NCBI RefSeq assembly: GCF_019428685.1
Contig: NZ_CP080095.1
Coordinates: 4,526,001-4,590,000, forward strand
DNA length: 64,000 nt
Direction: 5' to 3'
Origin: Paraburkholderia edwinii
GTDB taxonomy: Bacteria > Pseudomonadota > Gammaproteobacteria > Burkholderiales > Burkholderiaceae
Shown here in pieces: positions 37,242-46,257 of this stretch (position 1 is its first letter; every line of letters starts with the position of its first letter). The notes under the pieces were generated by a model. That model did not search any database, was not told the origin of the DNA, and saw only the letters and a program-made list of their open reading frames with translations. Both the position numbers and the translations under genes were made by a program.

Positions 37242-37886
37242 ATGGATGAAATCGTTAAACAGGCGCTCGCGAAATGGCCAAACGTGCCGCATTGCACGGG
37301 CTGGCTGCTGCTCGACCGGCGCGGCACGTGGCGCATGCGCGATGAGGCCGCTCAGGCGCGCGGTGCGCTCGGCGAGCCGATCCGGCACACGGCGCTGATC
37401 GGGTTTATCAATCGCAATTACGAGAGCGATCCGCACGGGCAGTGGTTTTTTCAGAACGGGCCGCAGCGCGTGTATGTCGAGCTCGTTTATACGCCGTGGA
37501 TTGTGCGCCTCGCCATCGACGCCACGAGCGGCGCGCTGACGCTCACCGATCATACGGGGCAGCCATTCGCGCCCGCCGCGGTTTATGTCGATGACGACGG
37601 CGGGGTGCTGTTTGCCGGCGATGCCGGCGACGTGTCGGCGGCGCCTCGTGTGGCGGCGCTTCATGATCACGATCTCGATCTCTTTTCCGAGCATGCCGAA
37701 CTATCGGCGGATGGGCTGAGCGGCAAGTTCGATTGGCGCGATGGGCGTGCGTTGCCGTTGCAATCGGTCGCGCGCGCGGATGTGGAGGCGCGGTTTGGGT
37801 TTGTGGCCAGTCCGGCGGGGCGGGCTTCGGCCGCGCCTGCGGCTGCGGGAACCCGCAATGCTGCGGGCGAATCCGGCAAAACCTGA
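37242..37886 (+). CDS. Conserved hypothetical protein (possibly DUF2946-like)
   Basis: A 214-residue cytoplasmic protein. The start MDEIVKQALAKWPNVPHCTGWLLLD, the FINRNYESDPHGQWFFQNGPQRVYVEL block and the middle VFDDGGVLFAGD-like stretch occur in many Burkholderia neighbours of YheT-type hydrolases. I believe it carries a DUF2946-type label but am not certain. The C-terminal 30 residues are Ala/Gly-rich and likely disordered. It begins 27 bp after the hydrolase and is convergent with bepA. Confidence 0.72.
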   Translation: MDEIVKQALAKWPNVPHCTGWLLLDRRGTWRMRDEAAQARGALGEPIRHTALIGFINRNYESDPHGQWFFQNGPQRVYVELVYTPWIVRLAIDATSGALTLTDHTGQPFAPAAVYVDDDGGVLFAGDAGDVSAAPRVAALHDHDLDLFSEHAELSADGLSGKFDWRDGRALPLQSVARADVEARFGFVASPAGRASAAPAAAGTRNAAGESGKT

Positions 37887-37943
37887 GCGAAGCCACGCGG
37901 CACGCATGAGCAATACGTCGCCCGGATTCGGGCTCGCTCGTTA

Positions 37944-39623
37944 TCAACTCTTCTCGTCTTCGCGCTCTTCCTTATACCGCGCTTCGAACTCATGCAAGCG
38001 TGCGTCGATGGTCGATAGATCGTAGTAACCCGCGGTCTTGATATCGCGCGCCTCCTTCAACTGCCGGATTGCCGACGGCCACGCGCCTTCGAGCGCGAAT
38101 TGCTCGGCGAGCGCCCGGTGCTGGGTCAGCGCGTCGCCGGCGCCGGCGCTCGCCTGCGCGAGATACAGCCACCAGGCCGGCTGCTGCGGATCCGCTTCGG
38201 TCTCGCGCTGCGCCTGCGCTTGCGCTTCCTTGAAGCGCCGCGCCGTGAGCAGCGTGCGCAGATGCATCTCGATGGCCGCATGCGACTTCGGCCAGCGATC
38301 TTGCGCGAGCTGCGCGAGGCGTAGCGCATCGTCGTTGCGTCCGGCGCGGCGGGCAATGTCGGCCGCGAGCACGTCGAGGCTCGGCGAGCTGCGCGCGGTG
38401 CTGCCTTCGCTGCGCGCGCTCGAATTGAACGCCTCGCGTGCTTTCGTGAGCGACGCGGTTGCATCGTCGTAGCGTTCGAGCAGCGTCTGCGCGTAGGCGA
38501 TGCCGTACCAGTTTGCGGCGACGTTCAGCGCGGTCCGATCTTCGATTTCCGAGCGCATCCGCACGATTTCGTCCGCGTAGTCGCTGCGCGAATGGTCCTG
38601 CAGCACGCGCGAGCGCGCCCGCACAAAGCCGTATTCCGGCGCCTGGTGCGGCTGCCGGTAGCGCGAGCGGCGCGCGCGGTCGGACATGTCGGCGATCCGT
38701 TCGCCGGTCAGCGGGTGCGTACGCGCGTAGGCCGGCGCGCCCGCATCGCTCATCGACGCGCGGTCGAGCCGTTCGAAGAACGACACCATGCCGTACGGGT
38801 CGTACCCGGCGCCCGACATCAGCTGAAAGCCGATGCGGTCGGCCTCGTGCTCGGCCGCCCGCGAAAAGCGCAACTGGTTGTCGACCGCATAGGCCTGCCC
38901 GCCGAGCGCGATCGCGGTACCGAGGTCGCCGCTATGCGCGAGCACGCCGGCCAGTATGCCGAACAGCGTGCCTGCGAGTGCCGCATACGTGCTTTTTTCG
39001 CTCGCGGCAATCATCCGCGCGATATGCCGCTGCAGCACGTGACCCATTTCGTGGCCGATCACGCCGGCGAGTTCCGATTCGGTCTGCGTCGCGACGATCA
39101 ACCCGGTGTTGACGCCGATAAAGCCGCCCGGCAGCGAAAACGCGTTGATCTGCGGATCTCGCATCGCGAAGAGGTCGAAGTCGGGCCGGTATCCGCCGAT
39201 AAATTGCGCGCTGGCCGCGGCCGCGAGTTTGCCGGAGACCGAGTTCAGGTAGTCGCGCACGAGCCAGTCGCCGATATAGTCGGGGTCGCGCCGGACTTCG
39301 CGCATCACGCGCTCGCCGAGCTTGCGCTCGGCCTGAGGCGTGAGCGACCCGCCCGAGCCATCGCCGAGGTCGGGCAGTTGCTGCGTGGAAATTGGCGCGC
39401 GCAGGCTCGAATTGCCGCCGGCGTTGCCGGAGAAGCGCGATTCCGCGCCGCCATAGGTGCCGAATATGCCCTGCGCGATGTCAGGCGGCAGCTCGGGGGA
39501 CGCGTACTGTTCGAGAGGACCGGATTCGAGCGGCAAGCTCGTGCTCGCGGCTTGCGCGAGCAAGGGTTGCGGTGCGGCGAGCGCGACGGACAACAACGCG
39601 GCAAGAATCCGTTTCGAACGCAT
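37944..39623 (-). CDS. bepA: Periplasmic M48 metalloprotease with TPR domain (BepA/YfgC family)
   Basis: A periplasmic chaperone/protease that helps assemble LptD and the BAM complex and degrades stalled outer-membrane proteins. The 559-residue protein has a signal peptide (cut near AQA at 25). The zinc motif HEMGH has His191, Glu192 and His195, with the third ligand in AAEHEAD (about 258-262). The C-terminal half has TPR-like helices from about 365. The N-terminal insert of about 60 residues before the protease domain is Gly/Ser-rich. It reads away from moaC and shares a 341-bp divergent region with a T-rich tandem repeat. Confidence 0.9.
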   Translation of the reverse strand: MRSKRILAALLSVALAAPQPLLAQAASTSLPLESGPLEQYASPELPPDIAQGIFGTYGGAESRFSGNAGGNSSLRAPISTQQLPDLGDGSGGSLTPQAERKLGERVMREVRRDPDYIGDWLVRDYLNSVSGKLAAAASAQFIGGYRPDFDLFAMRDPQINAFSLPGGFIGVNTGLIVATQTESELAGVIGHEMGHVLQRHIARMIAASEKSTYAALAGTLFGILAGVLAHSGDLGTAIALGGQAYAVDNQLRFSRAAEHEADRIGFQLMSGAGYDPYGMVSFFERLDRASMSDAGAPAYARTHPLTGERIADMSDRARRSRYRQPHQAPEYGFVRARSRVLQDHSRSDYADEIVRMRSEIEDRTALNVAANWYGIAYAQTLLERYDDATASLTKAREAFNSSARSEGSTARSSPSLDVLAADIARRAGRNDDALRLAQLAQDRWPKSHAAIEMHLRTLLTARRFKEAQAQAQRETEADPQQPAWWLYLAQASAGAGDALTQHRALAEQFALEGAWPSAIRQLKEARDIKTAGYYDLSTIDARLHEFEARYKEEREDEKS

Positions 39624-39964
39624 TGGTGGTGCGCGAGTTCGCGTGGTTGAAAGTGCGGGACGAAGCGCACGGCCCGCGGCGTGTTGGTTTTTGCTGCTCG
39701 TTTTTGCTGCTCGTTTTACTACGCGTTTTTGCTACGTGTTTCGACTGCCCGTTTGGATGGGCTCGCACGATTGTAACCAGACGCCTCGCCCACGGCGACC
39801 GTGCGAAGACAGGCCGCATATGGTCAAATTCTAGCGCGCGGCGCCAAAGCGCAATTCAGTAGACGGCACAATATGGTTTTACCGGTGTCCGTGCGGGTGC
39901 TGCTGCCACCGCACACTGCGATCGTCGGCGCCAATCTGTTAGCAAGAGGGAGCGGAGTACAACC
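39624..39964. other. Divergent region between bepA and moaC
   Basis: 341 bp. It contains the 13-bp T-rich tandem array (separate entry) near bepA. The moaC ribosome site GGGAGCGGAG lies just before 39965. No other element is clear. Confidence 0.5.
39688..39751. repeat. 13-bp tandem repeat in the bepA leader
   Basis: The units are TTTTTGCTGCTCG (39688-39700), the identical TTTTTGCTGCTCG (39701-39713), TTTTACTACGCG (39714-39725), TTTTTGCTACGTG (39726-39738) and TTTCGACTGCCCG (39739-39751). It begins 64 bp before the bepA start codon, so it lies in the promoter or leader and could alter expression when copy number changes. Confidence 0.75.
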
Positions 39965-40444
39965 ATGCCAGAACTTACCCATTTCGACGCGGCCGGCCAG
40001 GCGCATATGGTCGACGTCGGCGGTAAAGAGGAGACCCAACGCATCGCGATCGCGCGCGGCACGATCAGGATGCTGCCTGATACGTTCGCGCTGATTCGCG
40101 ACGGCAATGCGAAGAAAGGCGACGTGATCGGTATCGCGCGCATTGCGGCGATTCAGGGCGCGAAACGCACGGCAGATCTGATTCCGCTATGTCACCCGCT
40201 TGCCTTGACGCGCGTGACCGTGAATTTCGAGCTCGACGACAAGCTGCCCGGTGTGCATTGCACCGCGCAAGTCGAAACGCGCGGACGGACCGGCGTCGAG
40301 ATGGAAGCGCTGACCGCGGTGCAGGTCGGGTTGCTGACGGTCTACGACATGTGCAAGGCCGTGGACCGCGGAATGACCATCACCGACGTGCGCGTGCTGG
40401 AAAAGCATGGTGGGAAGTCGGGCGATTGGGTCGCCCCGGTTTGA
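39965..40444 (+). CDS. moaC: Cyclic pyranopterin monophosphate synthase
   Basis: Converts 3',8-cyclo-7,8-dihydro-GTP to cyclic pyranopterin monophosphate in molybdenum cofactor synthesis. The 159-residue protein shows the conserved [11 protein letters not shown] (His77), [20 protein letters not shown] (Asp128, Lys131) and the C-terminal GGKSGDW. A good ribosome site precedes the ATG. Its stop codon directly abuts the convergent pglL stop (TGATCA at 40442-40447), leaving no room for a terminator. Confidence 0.96.
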   Translation: MPELTHFDAAGQAHMVDVGGKEETQRIAIARGTIRMLPDTFALIRDGNAKKGDVIGIARIAAIQGAKRTADLIPLCHPLALTRVTVNFELDDKLPGVHCTAQVETRGRTGVEMEALTAVQVGLLTVYDMCKAVDRGMTITDVRVLEKHGGKSGDWVAPV

Positions 40445-42241
40445 TCAACCGTCTTCGTCATCACCCTCGTCGTCCTGATTGATGTCTTTCGGCGGCGTCC
40501 CATACTTTTTCACAAGGTCCGCCTTGAAACCCGCGAGCGTCTTCTGTTCGTCGCACAGGCTATACAGCGAAGCCAGTTGCGACGGCCAGTCGTTGAGTTC
40601 TTCCGCGAAGAGCTTCAGACGCTCGACCGTATCGAACGCGCCTTGCATGTCGCCATTCAACGCCTGCAGCACCGCATAGCGGCGCAACACGGTTTCGCCC
40701 GGCAACAGCGCGATCGCCTGCTTGTGCATCTCGAGCTTGTACGGCAGGTTCATGCTGTTCATCGGCAGCAGCGTGGCCATCCCGTACTCGCCCCACGCGC
40801 CGAACAGGATCGACGGATGCGCCTCATACTCCTCGGCCGGGTGCGAGCCGTAGTACAGCACTTCCGCACGGTTATAGTCGCGCAGCACCGGATAGAGCGC
40901 GGCAAGCCCAAAGAACACGACGACCGAATAGATGCCGAGCGATACGCCGCCCGACACCCATCGCAGCGGCTTCGTATCGAGCAGCCCGAGGATAAACATC
41001 GACGGCAGCAGGAAGAACATGTACTGCTGCGGATACTCGACCAGCGCGTGCATGACGAGCACGCCGATGATCGCGAGCCCGAACACGCGAGCCGCCGTAT
41101 GCGGTGCGAGCAGCACACGGACCAGCCACGCAAGCAAGCCGATCAGCACGATCGCGAAGCCGATCACACCGGTTTTCGCGAGCAGATCGATAAAGATATC
41201 GTGCGAATTGTTCGCGATCTCGACGTGGCCCAGTTCGCGCACGTAATCGAACTGGTAGCGCGGAAACTCACCCCAGCCGACGCCAAGCAGCGGATGGCCC
41301 TTGAACATGGTCCATCCGTATTTCCATAGCGCGAGACGCGGCGCAATTTGCCCCGCTTCCCTGAAGCGGTCCGCGGCCGACACCGCGAGGTCGAGGTGGT
41401 AGCGCACATTCGCCCAACGCACGATGACGTTGACGAGCACGAACAGCACTGCCAGCGCAAACGGAATCAGCCATTCCCGATCGCTACGGCGACGCTCCGG
41501 GTGGCGGCGCTTTTCGGCAAACGCCATCCACCAACCGGCAACAACGATCACGCCGGTTTGCAGCCACGGACCGCGCGAAACCGTCAACGCGAGACCCAAC
41601 GAAAATATCGACGCCAGTACCGCCCAGACGATCACGTTCAAACGCCGCGTCTGCGCGAGGAACATCGCGCCCGCCATGCCGAATGCGATGCAAGTGGCCA
41701 GGTGATTCGCCTGCGCCATGTTGCCGAATGGACGGCGGTCGACCGTGATGTTGTACGCAACGACGAGCGGCGTGACCTTCACTTCGAGATGAAACAGCTG
41801 GATCAACTGGCAGAACACGGCAAAGAGCGCACCGATGATCAGTGCGCCGGCGCCGACACATAACACGGTCTCAGTGAGCTCGGCGCGATTGAATCCGAAG
41901 CCGATATGCACCGCCATAAACGCGGCAAGCAGGAACCCCGCGCCAAGCCAGTTCATCGACGGTTGCGCGAGGGGCAGTGCGAACGTTTGCGCGATCAGCA
42001 CAATGCCGAACCCGAGCGGCACGAGCGCCACCGCCGGTGTGCGGAACGGAATGCGCGGGTGCGAGCTCCAGACCATCAGTGCGACCGCCGCGCCGGTCAG
42101 CAGATACAGAGACAGCGCGGTGTATTCCGCGTAGAACGTCGGGATCGGGTATGTATGGTTGACGACCGCATACGGCAGGATCAACGCACAGACCAGCAGG
42201 AACAGCGAAAGATAGCGTGCAAAAGTCGTGGGCATGAGCAA
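40445..42241 (-). CDS. pglL: O-oligosaccharyltransferase / O-antigen ligase-like membrane protein (PglL type)
   Basis: A 598-residue inner-membrane protein with about 12 hydrophobic segments, a large periplasmic loop and a C-terminal soluble domain from about 450. It has the Wzy_C/PglL pattern; the loop motif NNSHDIFIDLLAKTGVIG resembles the HNxxxxxxxExG signature. PglL enzymes transfer lipid-linked glycans to Ser/Thr of proteins, and the best-known substrates are pilins, matching the pilin gene 115 bp upstream on the same strand. The start may be the ATG at 42241 or 42235. The last 20 residues are acidic. Confidence 0.86.
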   Translation of the reverse strand: MLMPTTFARYLSLFLLVCALILPYAVVNHTYPIPTFYAEYTALSLYLLTGAAVALMVWSSHPRIPFRTPAVALVPLGFGIVLIAQTFALPLAQPSMNWLGAGFLLAAFMAVHIGFGFNRAELTETVLCVGAGALIIGALFAVFCQLIQLFHLEVKVTPLVVAYNITVDRRPFGNMAQANHLATCIAFGMAGAMFLAQTRRLNVIVWAVLASIFSLGLALTVSRGPWLQTGVIVVAGWWMAFAEKRRHPERRRSDREWLIPFALAVLFVLVNVIVRWANVRYHLDLAVSAADRFREAGQIAPRLALWKYGWTMFKGHPLLGVGWGEFPRYQFDYVRELGHVEIANNSHDIFIDLLAKTGVIGFAIVLIGLLAWLVRVLLAPHTAARVFGLAIIGVLVMHALVEYPQQYMFFLLPSMFILGLLDTKPLRWVSGGVSLGIYSVVVFFGLAALYPVLRDYNRAEVLYYGSHPAEEYEAHPSILFGAWGEYGMATLLPMNSMNLPYKLEMHKQAIALLPGETVLRRYAVLQALNGDMQGAFDTVERLKLFAEELNDWPSQLASLYSLCDEQKTLAGFKADLVKKYGTPPKDINQDDEGDDEDG

Positions 42242-42356
42242 TGTGAGACGTCGGCAACCGGCGCACTATACAAAAGTTTCCTCCCGCTGTGCGCCGGCTG
42301 TGCCGAAATACGCCGATGGGATTAACTGACCATGGCGCTATTGCAAGAACCGTGCA

Positions 42357-42998
42357 TCAGGCGCGGCATTCAGGCGGAGCGAGATTCGACGGCAGCGTCG
42401 CGGCCTCCGCAGGCAACGGTCCCGCACCCGGCGCCGGCAACGACGATGCGTTCTTTCCGCCCGCAAAACATTCCCACGTCAACGCGCCCGGCTGCGCGGC
42501 GCCTTTCGCGAGGCCGACGCGCGCGGTCGGTGCATCCGCGCTGTCCGGCACCGACGGGACGAGCACGAGTGTGTTCGACGCCTCCGGCGCAACGCGTGTG
42601 GTGAAGGCGACGGTGATCTGCCCGCTGTCGTCGTCGACGTGAATCGTCTTCACGTTGCGCGTGCCCGGCGGCGACGTGTAGCCGCCTCCAAATGCGTTGC
42701 CGCTCGACGCGTTTTCGGCAACCGAGAGCCGCGCCGACACAGCGAGCGACAAGCCTTCCCCGACGCGGCTGCGCGCCAGATAGTCCTGATACGCGGGAAT
42801 CGCGTATGACGCGATCACGCCGACAATCGCAAGCACGATCATCAGCTCGATCAGCGTAAAGCCATAGGCCGCGTAACAGGTGCGGGCGAGCCCGGAGGTC
42901 CATTGCCATCGGCCGTCAGGCGGACCGAAGCGGCGGCGTGCAAAAAGCGAAGACAGCGAAGCAAGTGAATAGGCAGCGACAGTAGCGATCATCGGCAT
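42357..42998 (-). CDS. pilA: Type IV pilin-like protein with an unusually long leader
   Basis: A 213-residue prepilin. The prepilin peptidase site and hydrophobic helix are clear: [21 protein letters not shown], with Gly46 at -1, Phe47 at +1 and Glu51 at +5. The C-terminal disulphide region has Cys177 and Cys211. The leader is 46 residues, against the usual 6-25, and no later start codon is available. The C-terminal loop is rich in Ala, Pro and Ser and could be glycosylated by the PglL-like enzyme encoded next. A GAGGAG ribosome site precedes the ATG. No other pilus genes are in the window. Confidence 0.85.
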   Translation of the reverse strand: MPMIATVAAYSLASLSSLFARRRFGPPDGRWQWTSGLARTCYAAYGFTLIELMIVLAIVGVIASYAIPAYQDYLARSRVGEGLSLAVSARLSVAENASSGNAFGGGYTSPPGTRNVKTIHVDDDSGQITVAFTTRVAPEASNTLVLVPSVPDSADAPTARVGLAKGAAQPGALTWECFAGGKNASSLPAPGAGPLPAEAATLPSNLAPPECRA

Positions 42999-43026
42999 AA
43001 CTCCTCGAAACGAAAACGCCTGCCCC

Positions 43027-43053
43027 GGACATCAGGACAGGCGTGAAATCGTA
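43027..43053 (-). terminator. Hairpin with T-run between terC and the pilin gene
   Basis: CGCCTGCCC (43027-43035) pairs with GGACAGGCG (43045-43053) with one G-T pair. The minus strand continues TTTTCG. It ends about 25 nt before the pilin ATG, so it can end terC transcripts but also lies in the pilin leader. Confidence 0.65.
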
Positions 43054-43150
43054 GCGAGTTGCAGCGAGCTTACACAGTCAGCCGAACGGCATATATTCAC
43101 GGCGCAAAAACTGCCGTAGAGTGGCGGCCGTGAACGCAGAGGCAGATTCG

Positions 43151-43864
43151 TTAGTGCGTCGAGTGACCGGCGAGACGGGCGTTGCGGCGCTTGACCAGAT
43201 GGCCGGCGAGCACCACGAACAACGCACACGCGATGCTCATGCCGTACTCGGCAGCCGGCAAGTCGAGCACCGGCCAGCGGTCGCCGGCCGGGTCGTTGAT
43301 GATGAGCCCGCCCGCGATCCAGCCGAGCAGCGCGGCGCCGAGCGTGATGACCACCGGGAAGCGGTCGAGCAGCCGCAGCACGAGCTGGCTGCCCCAGACG
43401 ATCAGCGGAATGCTGACCGCGAGACCGAAGATCACAAGCGCAATGCGGTGCTGCGGGTCGGCCTGTTCCGCTGCGCCGGCAATCGCGATCACGTTGTCGA
43501 GGCTCATGACGGCGTCCGCGATGATGATCGTCTTGATCGCGGTGAGCAGCCTGTCGGCAGGCTTGATGTTCGCGTGTGCGTCGTGAGCGGGCGCGAGCAG
43601 GCGCACGCCGATCCACAACAACAGCAGGCCGCCCGCAAACTTGAGCAGCGGCACATCGAGCAGCGCGACCGCGAACACGATCAGCACGACGCGCAGCACG
43701 ATCGCGCCCAGCGTCCCCCAGACAATGCCGCGTGTGCGTTGGGCGGGCGGCAGGTTGCGGCACGCGAGCGCGATCACGACCGCGTTATCGCCGCCGAGCA
43801 GGATGTCGATAACGATGATCTGGAAAACCGCGCCCCAATGGAGCGTCGCGAAGAAGTCGAGCAT
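43151..43864 (-). CDS. TerC-family integral membrane protein
   Basis: A 237-residue inner-membrane protein with about seven helices. The metal-site motifs are GGDN (residues 24-27, in IDILLGGDNAVV) and SLDN (121-124, in ADAVMSLDNVIA). TerC/Alx/YkoY-type proteins export manganese or help metalate exported enzymes; the exact role here is inferred. The ATG at 43864 starts at the family N-terminus; the frame remains open for 49 codons upstream through two hairpins and is not coding. The leader has a terminator hairpin 38 nt before the start. Confidence 0.9.
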   Translation of the reverse strand: MLDFFATLHWGAVFQIIVIDILLGGDNAVVIALACRNLPPAQRTRGIVWGTLGAIVLRVVLIVFAVALLDVPLLKFAGGLLLLWIGVRLLAPAHDAHANIKPADRLLTAIKTIIIADAVMSLDNVIAIAGAAEQADPQHRIALVIFGLAVSIPLIVWGSQLVLRLLDRFPVVITLGAALLGWIAGGLIINDPAGDRWPVLDLPAAEYGMSIACALFVVLAGHLVKRRNARLAGHSTH

Positions 43865-43901
43865 GAAAGCAGGATAGAAGGTTGCGGTAAAGGCGGGCAA
43901 C

Positions 43902-43931
43902 AAAAAAGCGAGGGAGCGGCGCTCTCTCGCT
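43902..43931 (-). terminator. Intrinsic terminator-like hairpin in the terC leader
   Basis: On the minus strand AGCGAGAGAGC pairs with GCTCCCTCGCT (11 bp, one mismatch, GCC loop) and TTTTTTG follows. It ends 38 nt before the terC ATG, downstream of the sucCD terminator. It is either a second sucCD terminator or the expression platform of an attenuator controlling terC. Confidence 0.7.
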
Positions 43932-43951
43932 TCGTGTGACGGACTTGACGT

Positions 43952-43972
43952 CTTACGAAAGAATTTCGTAAG
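43952..43972. repeat. Perfect 9-bp inverted repeat upstream of terC
   Basis: CTTACGAAA (43952-43960), a GAA loop, and TTTCGTAAG (43964-43972). It lies between the sucCD terminator and the second hairpin. It could be an operator or part of an RNA structure that competes with the downstream hairpin. Confidence 0.6.
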
Positions 43973-43978
43973 AGTAGC

Positions 43979-44018
43979 AAAAAAATACGCCGGCGTACCT
44001 GGGAGGTACACCGGCGTA
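43979..44018 (-). terminator. Rho-independent terminator of sucCD
   Basis: A 15-bp stem with one mismatch (43986-44000 with 44004-44018, GGG loop) is followed on the minus strand by seven T (43979-43985). It lies about 75 bp downstream of the sucD stop. Confidence 0.9.
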
Positions 44019-44092
44019 TCGAGATGAAATGCTAGATAAAGCTATGAACCAGCCTGTGAAGCCTTAAGCAGAGAACCAGGAAACCGTGCGCC

Positions 44093-44974
44093 TTACAGCA
44101 CCGACTTCAACAGACGCGCCATTTCCGACGGGTTCTTCGTGACCTTGATGCCGCAGGCGTCCATGATCTCGAGCTTGGCTTCAGCGGTATCCGCACCGCC
44201 CGAGATCAGCGCGCCAGCGTGGCCCATGCGCTTGCCCGGAGGCGCCGTCACGCCGGCGATGAAGCCGACCACCGGCTTCTTCATGTTGCCCTTGATCCAC
44301 TGAGCGGCGTTCGCTTCGTCCGGACCGCCGATTTCGCCGATCATGATGACCGCATCCGTATCCGGATCGTCGTTGAACATCTTCATGACGTCGATGTGCT
44401 TGAGGCCGTTGATCGGGTCGCCGCCGATGCCGACTGCCGACGACTGGCCAAGGCCCAGCGCCGTCAGCTGACCGACCGCTTCGTACGTCAGCGTGCCCGA
44501 ACGCGACACGACGCCGATGCGGCCCTTGCGGTGGATGTGGCCCGGCATGATGCCGATCTTCAGTTCGTCAGGCGTGATCGTGCCCGGGCAGTTCGGTCCG
44601 AGCAGCAGCGTCTTGCGGTTTTCGCGACGCATGCGGTCCTTGATCTCGATCATGTCGCGAACCGGAATGCCTTCCGTGATGCAGATCGCGAGATCGAGAT
44701 CGGCTTCGACCGCTTCCCAGATCGCCGCAGCGGCGCCTGCCGGCGGCACGTAAATGACCGACACGGTCGCGCCCGTTTCAGACTTCGCTTCCTTGACGCT
44801 TGCGTAGATCGGAATGCCTTCGAAGTCTTCGCCGGCCTTCTTCGGGTTCACACCCGCGACGAACGCTTCGCGGCCGTTTGCGTACTCACGGCATGCGCGC
44901 GTATGGAACTGACCGGTCTTGCCGGTGATGCCCTGCGTGATGACCTTCGTGTCTTTGTTGATCAGAATCGACAT
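44093..44974 (-). CDS. sucD: Succinyl-CoA synthetase alpha subunit
   Basis: With SucC it interconverts succinyl-CoA and succinate with nucleotide triphosphate formation in the TCA cycle. The 293-residue protein has the CoA-binding Rossmann fold ([12 protein letters not shown] at about 14-25). The phosphohistidine loop is [14 protein letters not shown] with His252, and the LGPNCPG stretch is present. It lies 110 bp after sucC and ends before a strong terminator. Confidence 0.96.
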   Translation of the reverse strand: MSILINKDTKVITQGITGKTGQFHTRACREYANGREAFVAGVNPKKAGEDFEGIPIYASVKEAKSETGATVSVIYVPPAGAAAAIWEAVEADLDLAICITEGIPVRDMIEIKDRMRRENRKTLLLGPNCPGTITPDELKIGIMPGHIHRKGRIGVVSRSGTLTYEAVGQLTALGLGQSSAVGIGGDPINGLKHIDVMKMFNDDPDTDAVIMIGEIGGPDEANAAQWIKGNMKKPVVGFIAGVTAPPGKRMGHAGALISGGADTAEAKLEIMDACGIKVTKNPSEMARLLKSVL

Positions 44975-45084
44975 GTATTGACCTCTGTTCGTTTGGCTTC
45001 GCGTCGCCGGCGCCGGGACAGATTCTGTCCAGCCTCGCCGCGCGCTCGCGCCGCCATTCGTATCCGGTGATGAGCGCGGTGGCC

Positions 45085-46257
45085 TTAAGCCTTCTTGCCC
45101 GACGCCGCTGCGACAACCTTCTGCGCAGCCTCTTCCATGCTGTCCGCCGCGATGATCGGCAGTCCCGATTCGGCAAGCATCTTCTTGCCGAGGTCCTCGT
45201 TCGTGCCCTTCATGCGCACGACGAGCGGCACCTTCAGCGACACCGCCTTCGACGCCGCGATCACGCCTTCCGCGATCACGTCGCAGCGCATGATGCCGCC
45301 GAAGATGTTGACGAGAATCGCCGTCAGGTTCGGGTTCTTCAGCATGATCTTGAACGCTTCGGTGACCTTCTCGGTCGTCGCACCACCGCCGACGTCGAGG
45401 AAGTTCGCCGGCTCGCCGCCGAACAGCTTGATCGTGTCCATGGTCGCCATCGCGAGGCCCGCGCCGTTCACGAGACAGCCGATGTTGCCGTCGAGCGAGA
45501 TGTACGCGAGGTCGAATTTCGATGCTTCGACTTCAGCCGGATCTTCTTCGTCCAGATCGCGGTACGCGACGATTTCCGGATGGCGGAACAGCGCGTTCGA
45601 ATCGAAGTTGAACTTCGCGTCGAGCGCGATCACCTTGCCGTCGCCGGTCAGGATCAGTGGGTTGATTTCGGCGAGCGATGCGTCGGTTTCCCAGAACGCC
45701 TTGTAGAGGCCTTGCAGAATCGCGCGCGCTTGCGGAATCGAAGCGTCGGGCACGCCGATCTTCTTCGCGAGACCGTCGGCTTCCGCGTCGAGCAGGCCCT
45801 TCGACGGATCCACGGCAACCTTGTGGATCGCATCCGGGTGCTTCTCGGCGACTTCTTCGATGTCCATGCCGCCTTCGCTTGACGCCATCACGACGACCTT
45901 CTGCGACACGCGATCGATCACGAGACCGACATACAGTTCCTTCTTGATGTCAGCGCCTTCTTCGATCAGCAGACGGTTGACCTTCTGGCCTTCCGGACCC
46001 GTCTGGTGCGTGACGAGCTGCATGCCGAGAATCTGGTTCGAAAACTCGCGCACCTGATCGAGCGACTTCGCGACCTTCACACCGCCGCCCTTGCCGCGAC
46101 CGCCTGCGTGGATCTGAGCCTTCACGACCCACACCGGACCGCCCAGTTCCTCAGCGGCCTTGACCGCATCGTCCACCGAGAACACCGGCTTGCCGCGCGG
46201 TACCGCGACTCCGAATTTCCGCAGGATCTCTTTACCCTGGTACTCGTGAATCTTCAT
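45085..46257 (-). CDS. sucC: Succinyl-CoA synthetase beta subunit (ADP-forming)
   Basis: The nucleotide-binding ATP-grasp subunit of succinyl-CoA synthetase. The 390-residue protein begins [22 protein letters not shown]. It shows the lysine/glycine loop [25 protein letters not shown] and the CoA-site [16 protein letters not shown]. Its ATG overlaps the stop of the upstream DUF2889 gene as ATGA, so it is translationally coupled to that gene. Confidence 0.96.
   Translation of the reverse strand: MKIHEYQGKEILRKFGVAVPRGKPVFSVDDAVKAAEELGGPVWVVKAQIHAGGRGKGGGVKVAKSLDQVREFSNQILGMQLVTHQTGPEGQKVNRLLIEEGADIKKELYVGLVIDRVSQKVVVMASSEGGMDIEEVAEKHPDAIHKVAVDPSKGLLDAEADGLAKKIGVPDASIPQARAILQGLYKAFWETDASLAEINPLILTGDGKVIALDAKFNFDSNALFRHPEIVAYRDLDEEDPAEVEASKFDLAYISLDGNIGCLVNGAGLAMATMDTIKLFGGEPANFLDVGGGATTEKVTEAFKIMLKNPNLTAILVNIFGGIMRCDVIAEGVIAASKAVSLKVPLVVRMKGTNEDLGKKMLAESGLPIIAADSMEEAAQKVVAAASGKKA

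Noticed and set aside
43000..43150. A cyclic-di-GMP (GEMM) riboswitch in front of the pilin gene
   Set aside because: The leader does not contain the conserved GEMM blocks; only a simple hairpin is visible.
43865..43980. A yybP-ykoY manganese riboswitch in front of terC
   Set aside because: The conserved core bases of that riboswitch are not present, although an attenuator of another kind remains possible.
43865..44011. A 49-codon N-terminal extension of the TerC protein
   Set aside because: It would run through two terminator-like hairpins and part of the sucCD terminator; the family begins at the ATG at 43864.
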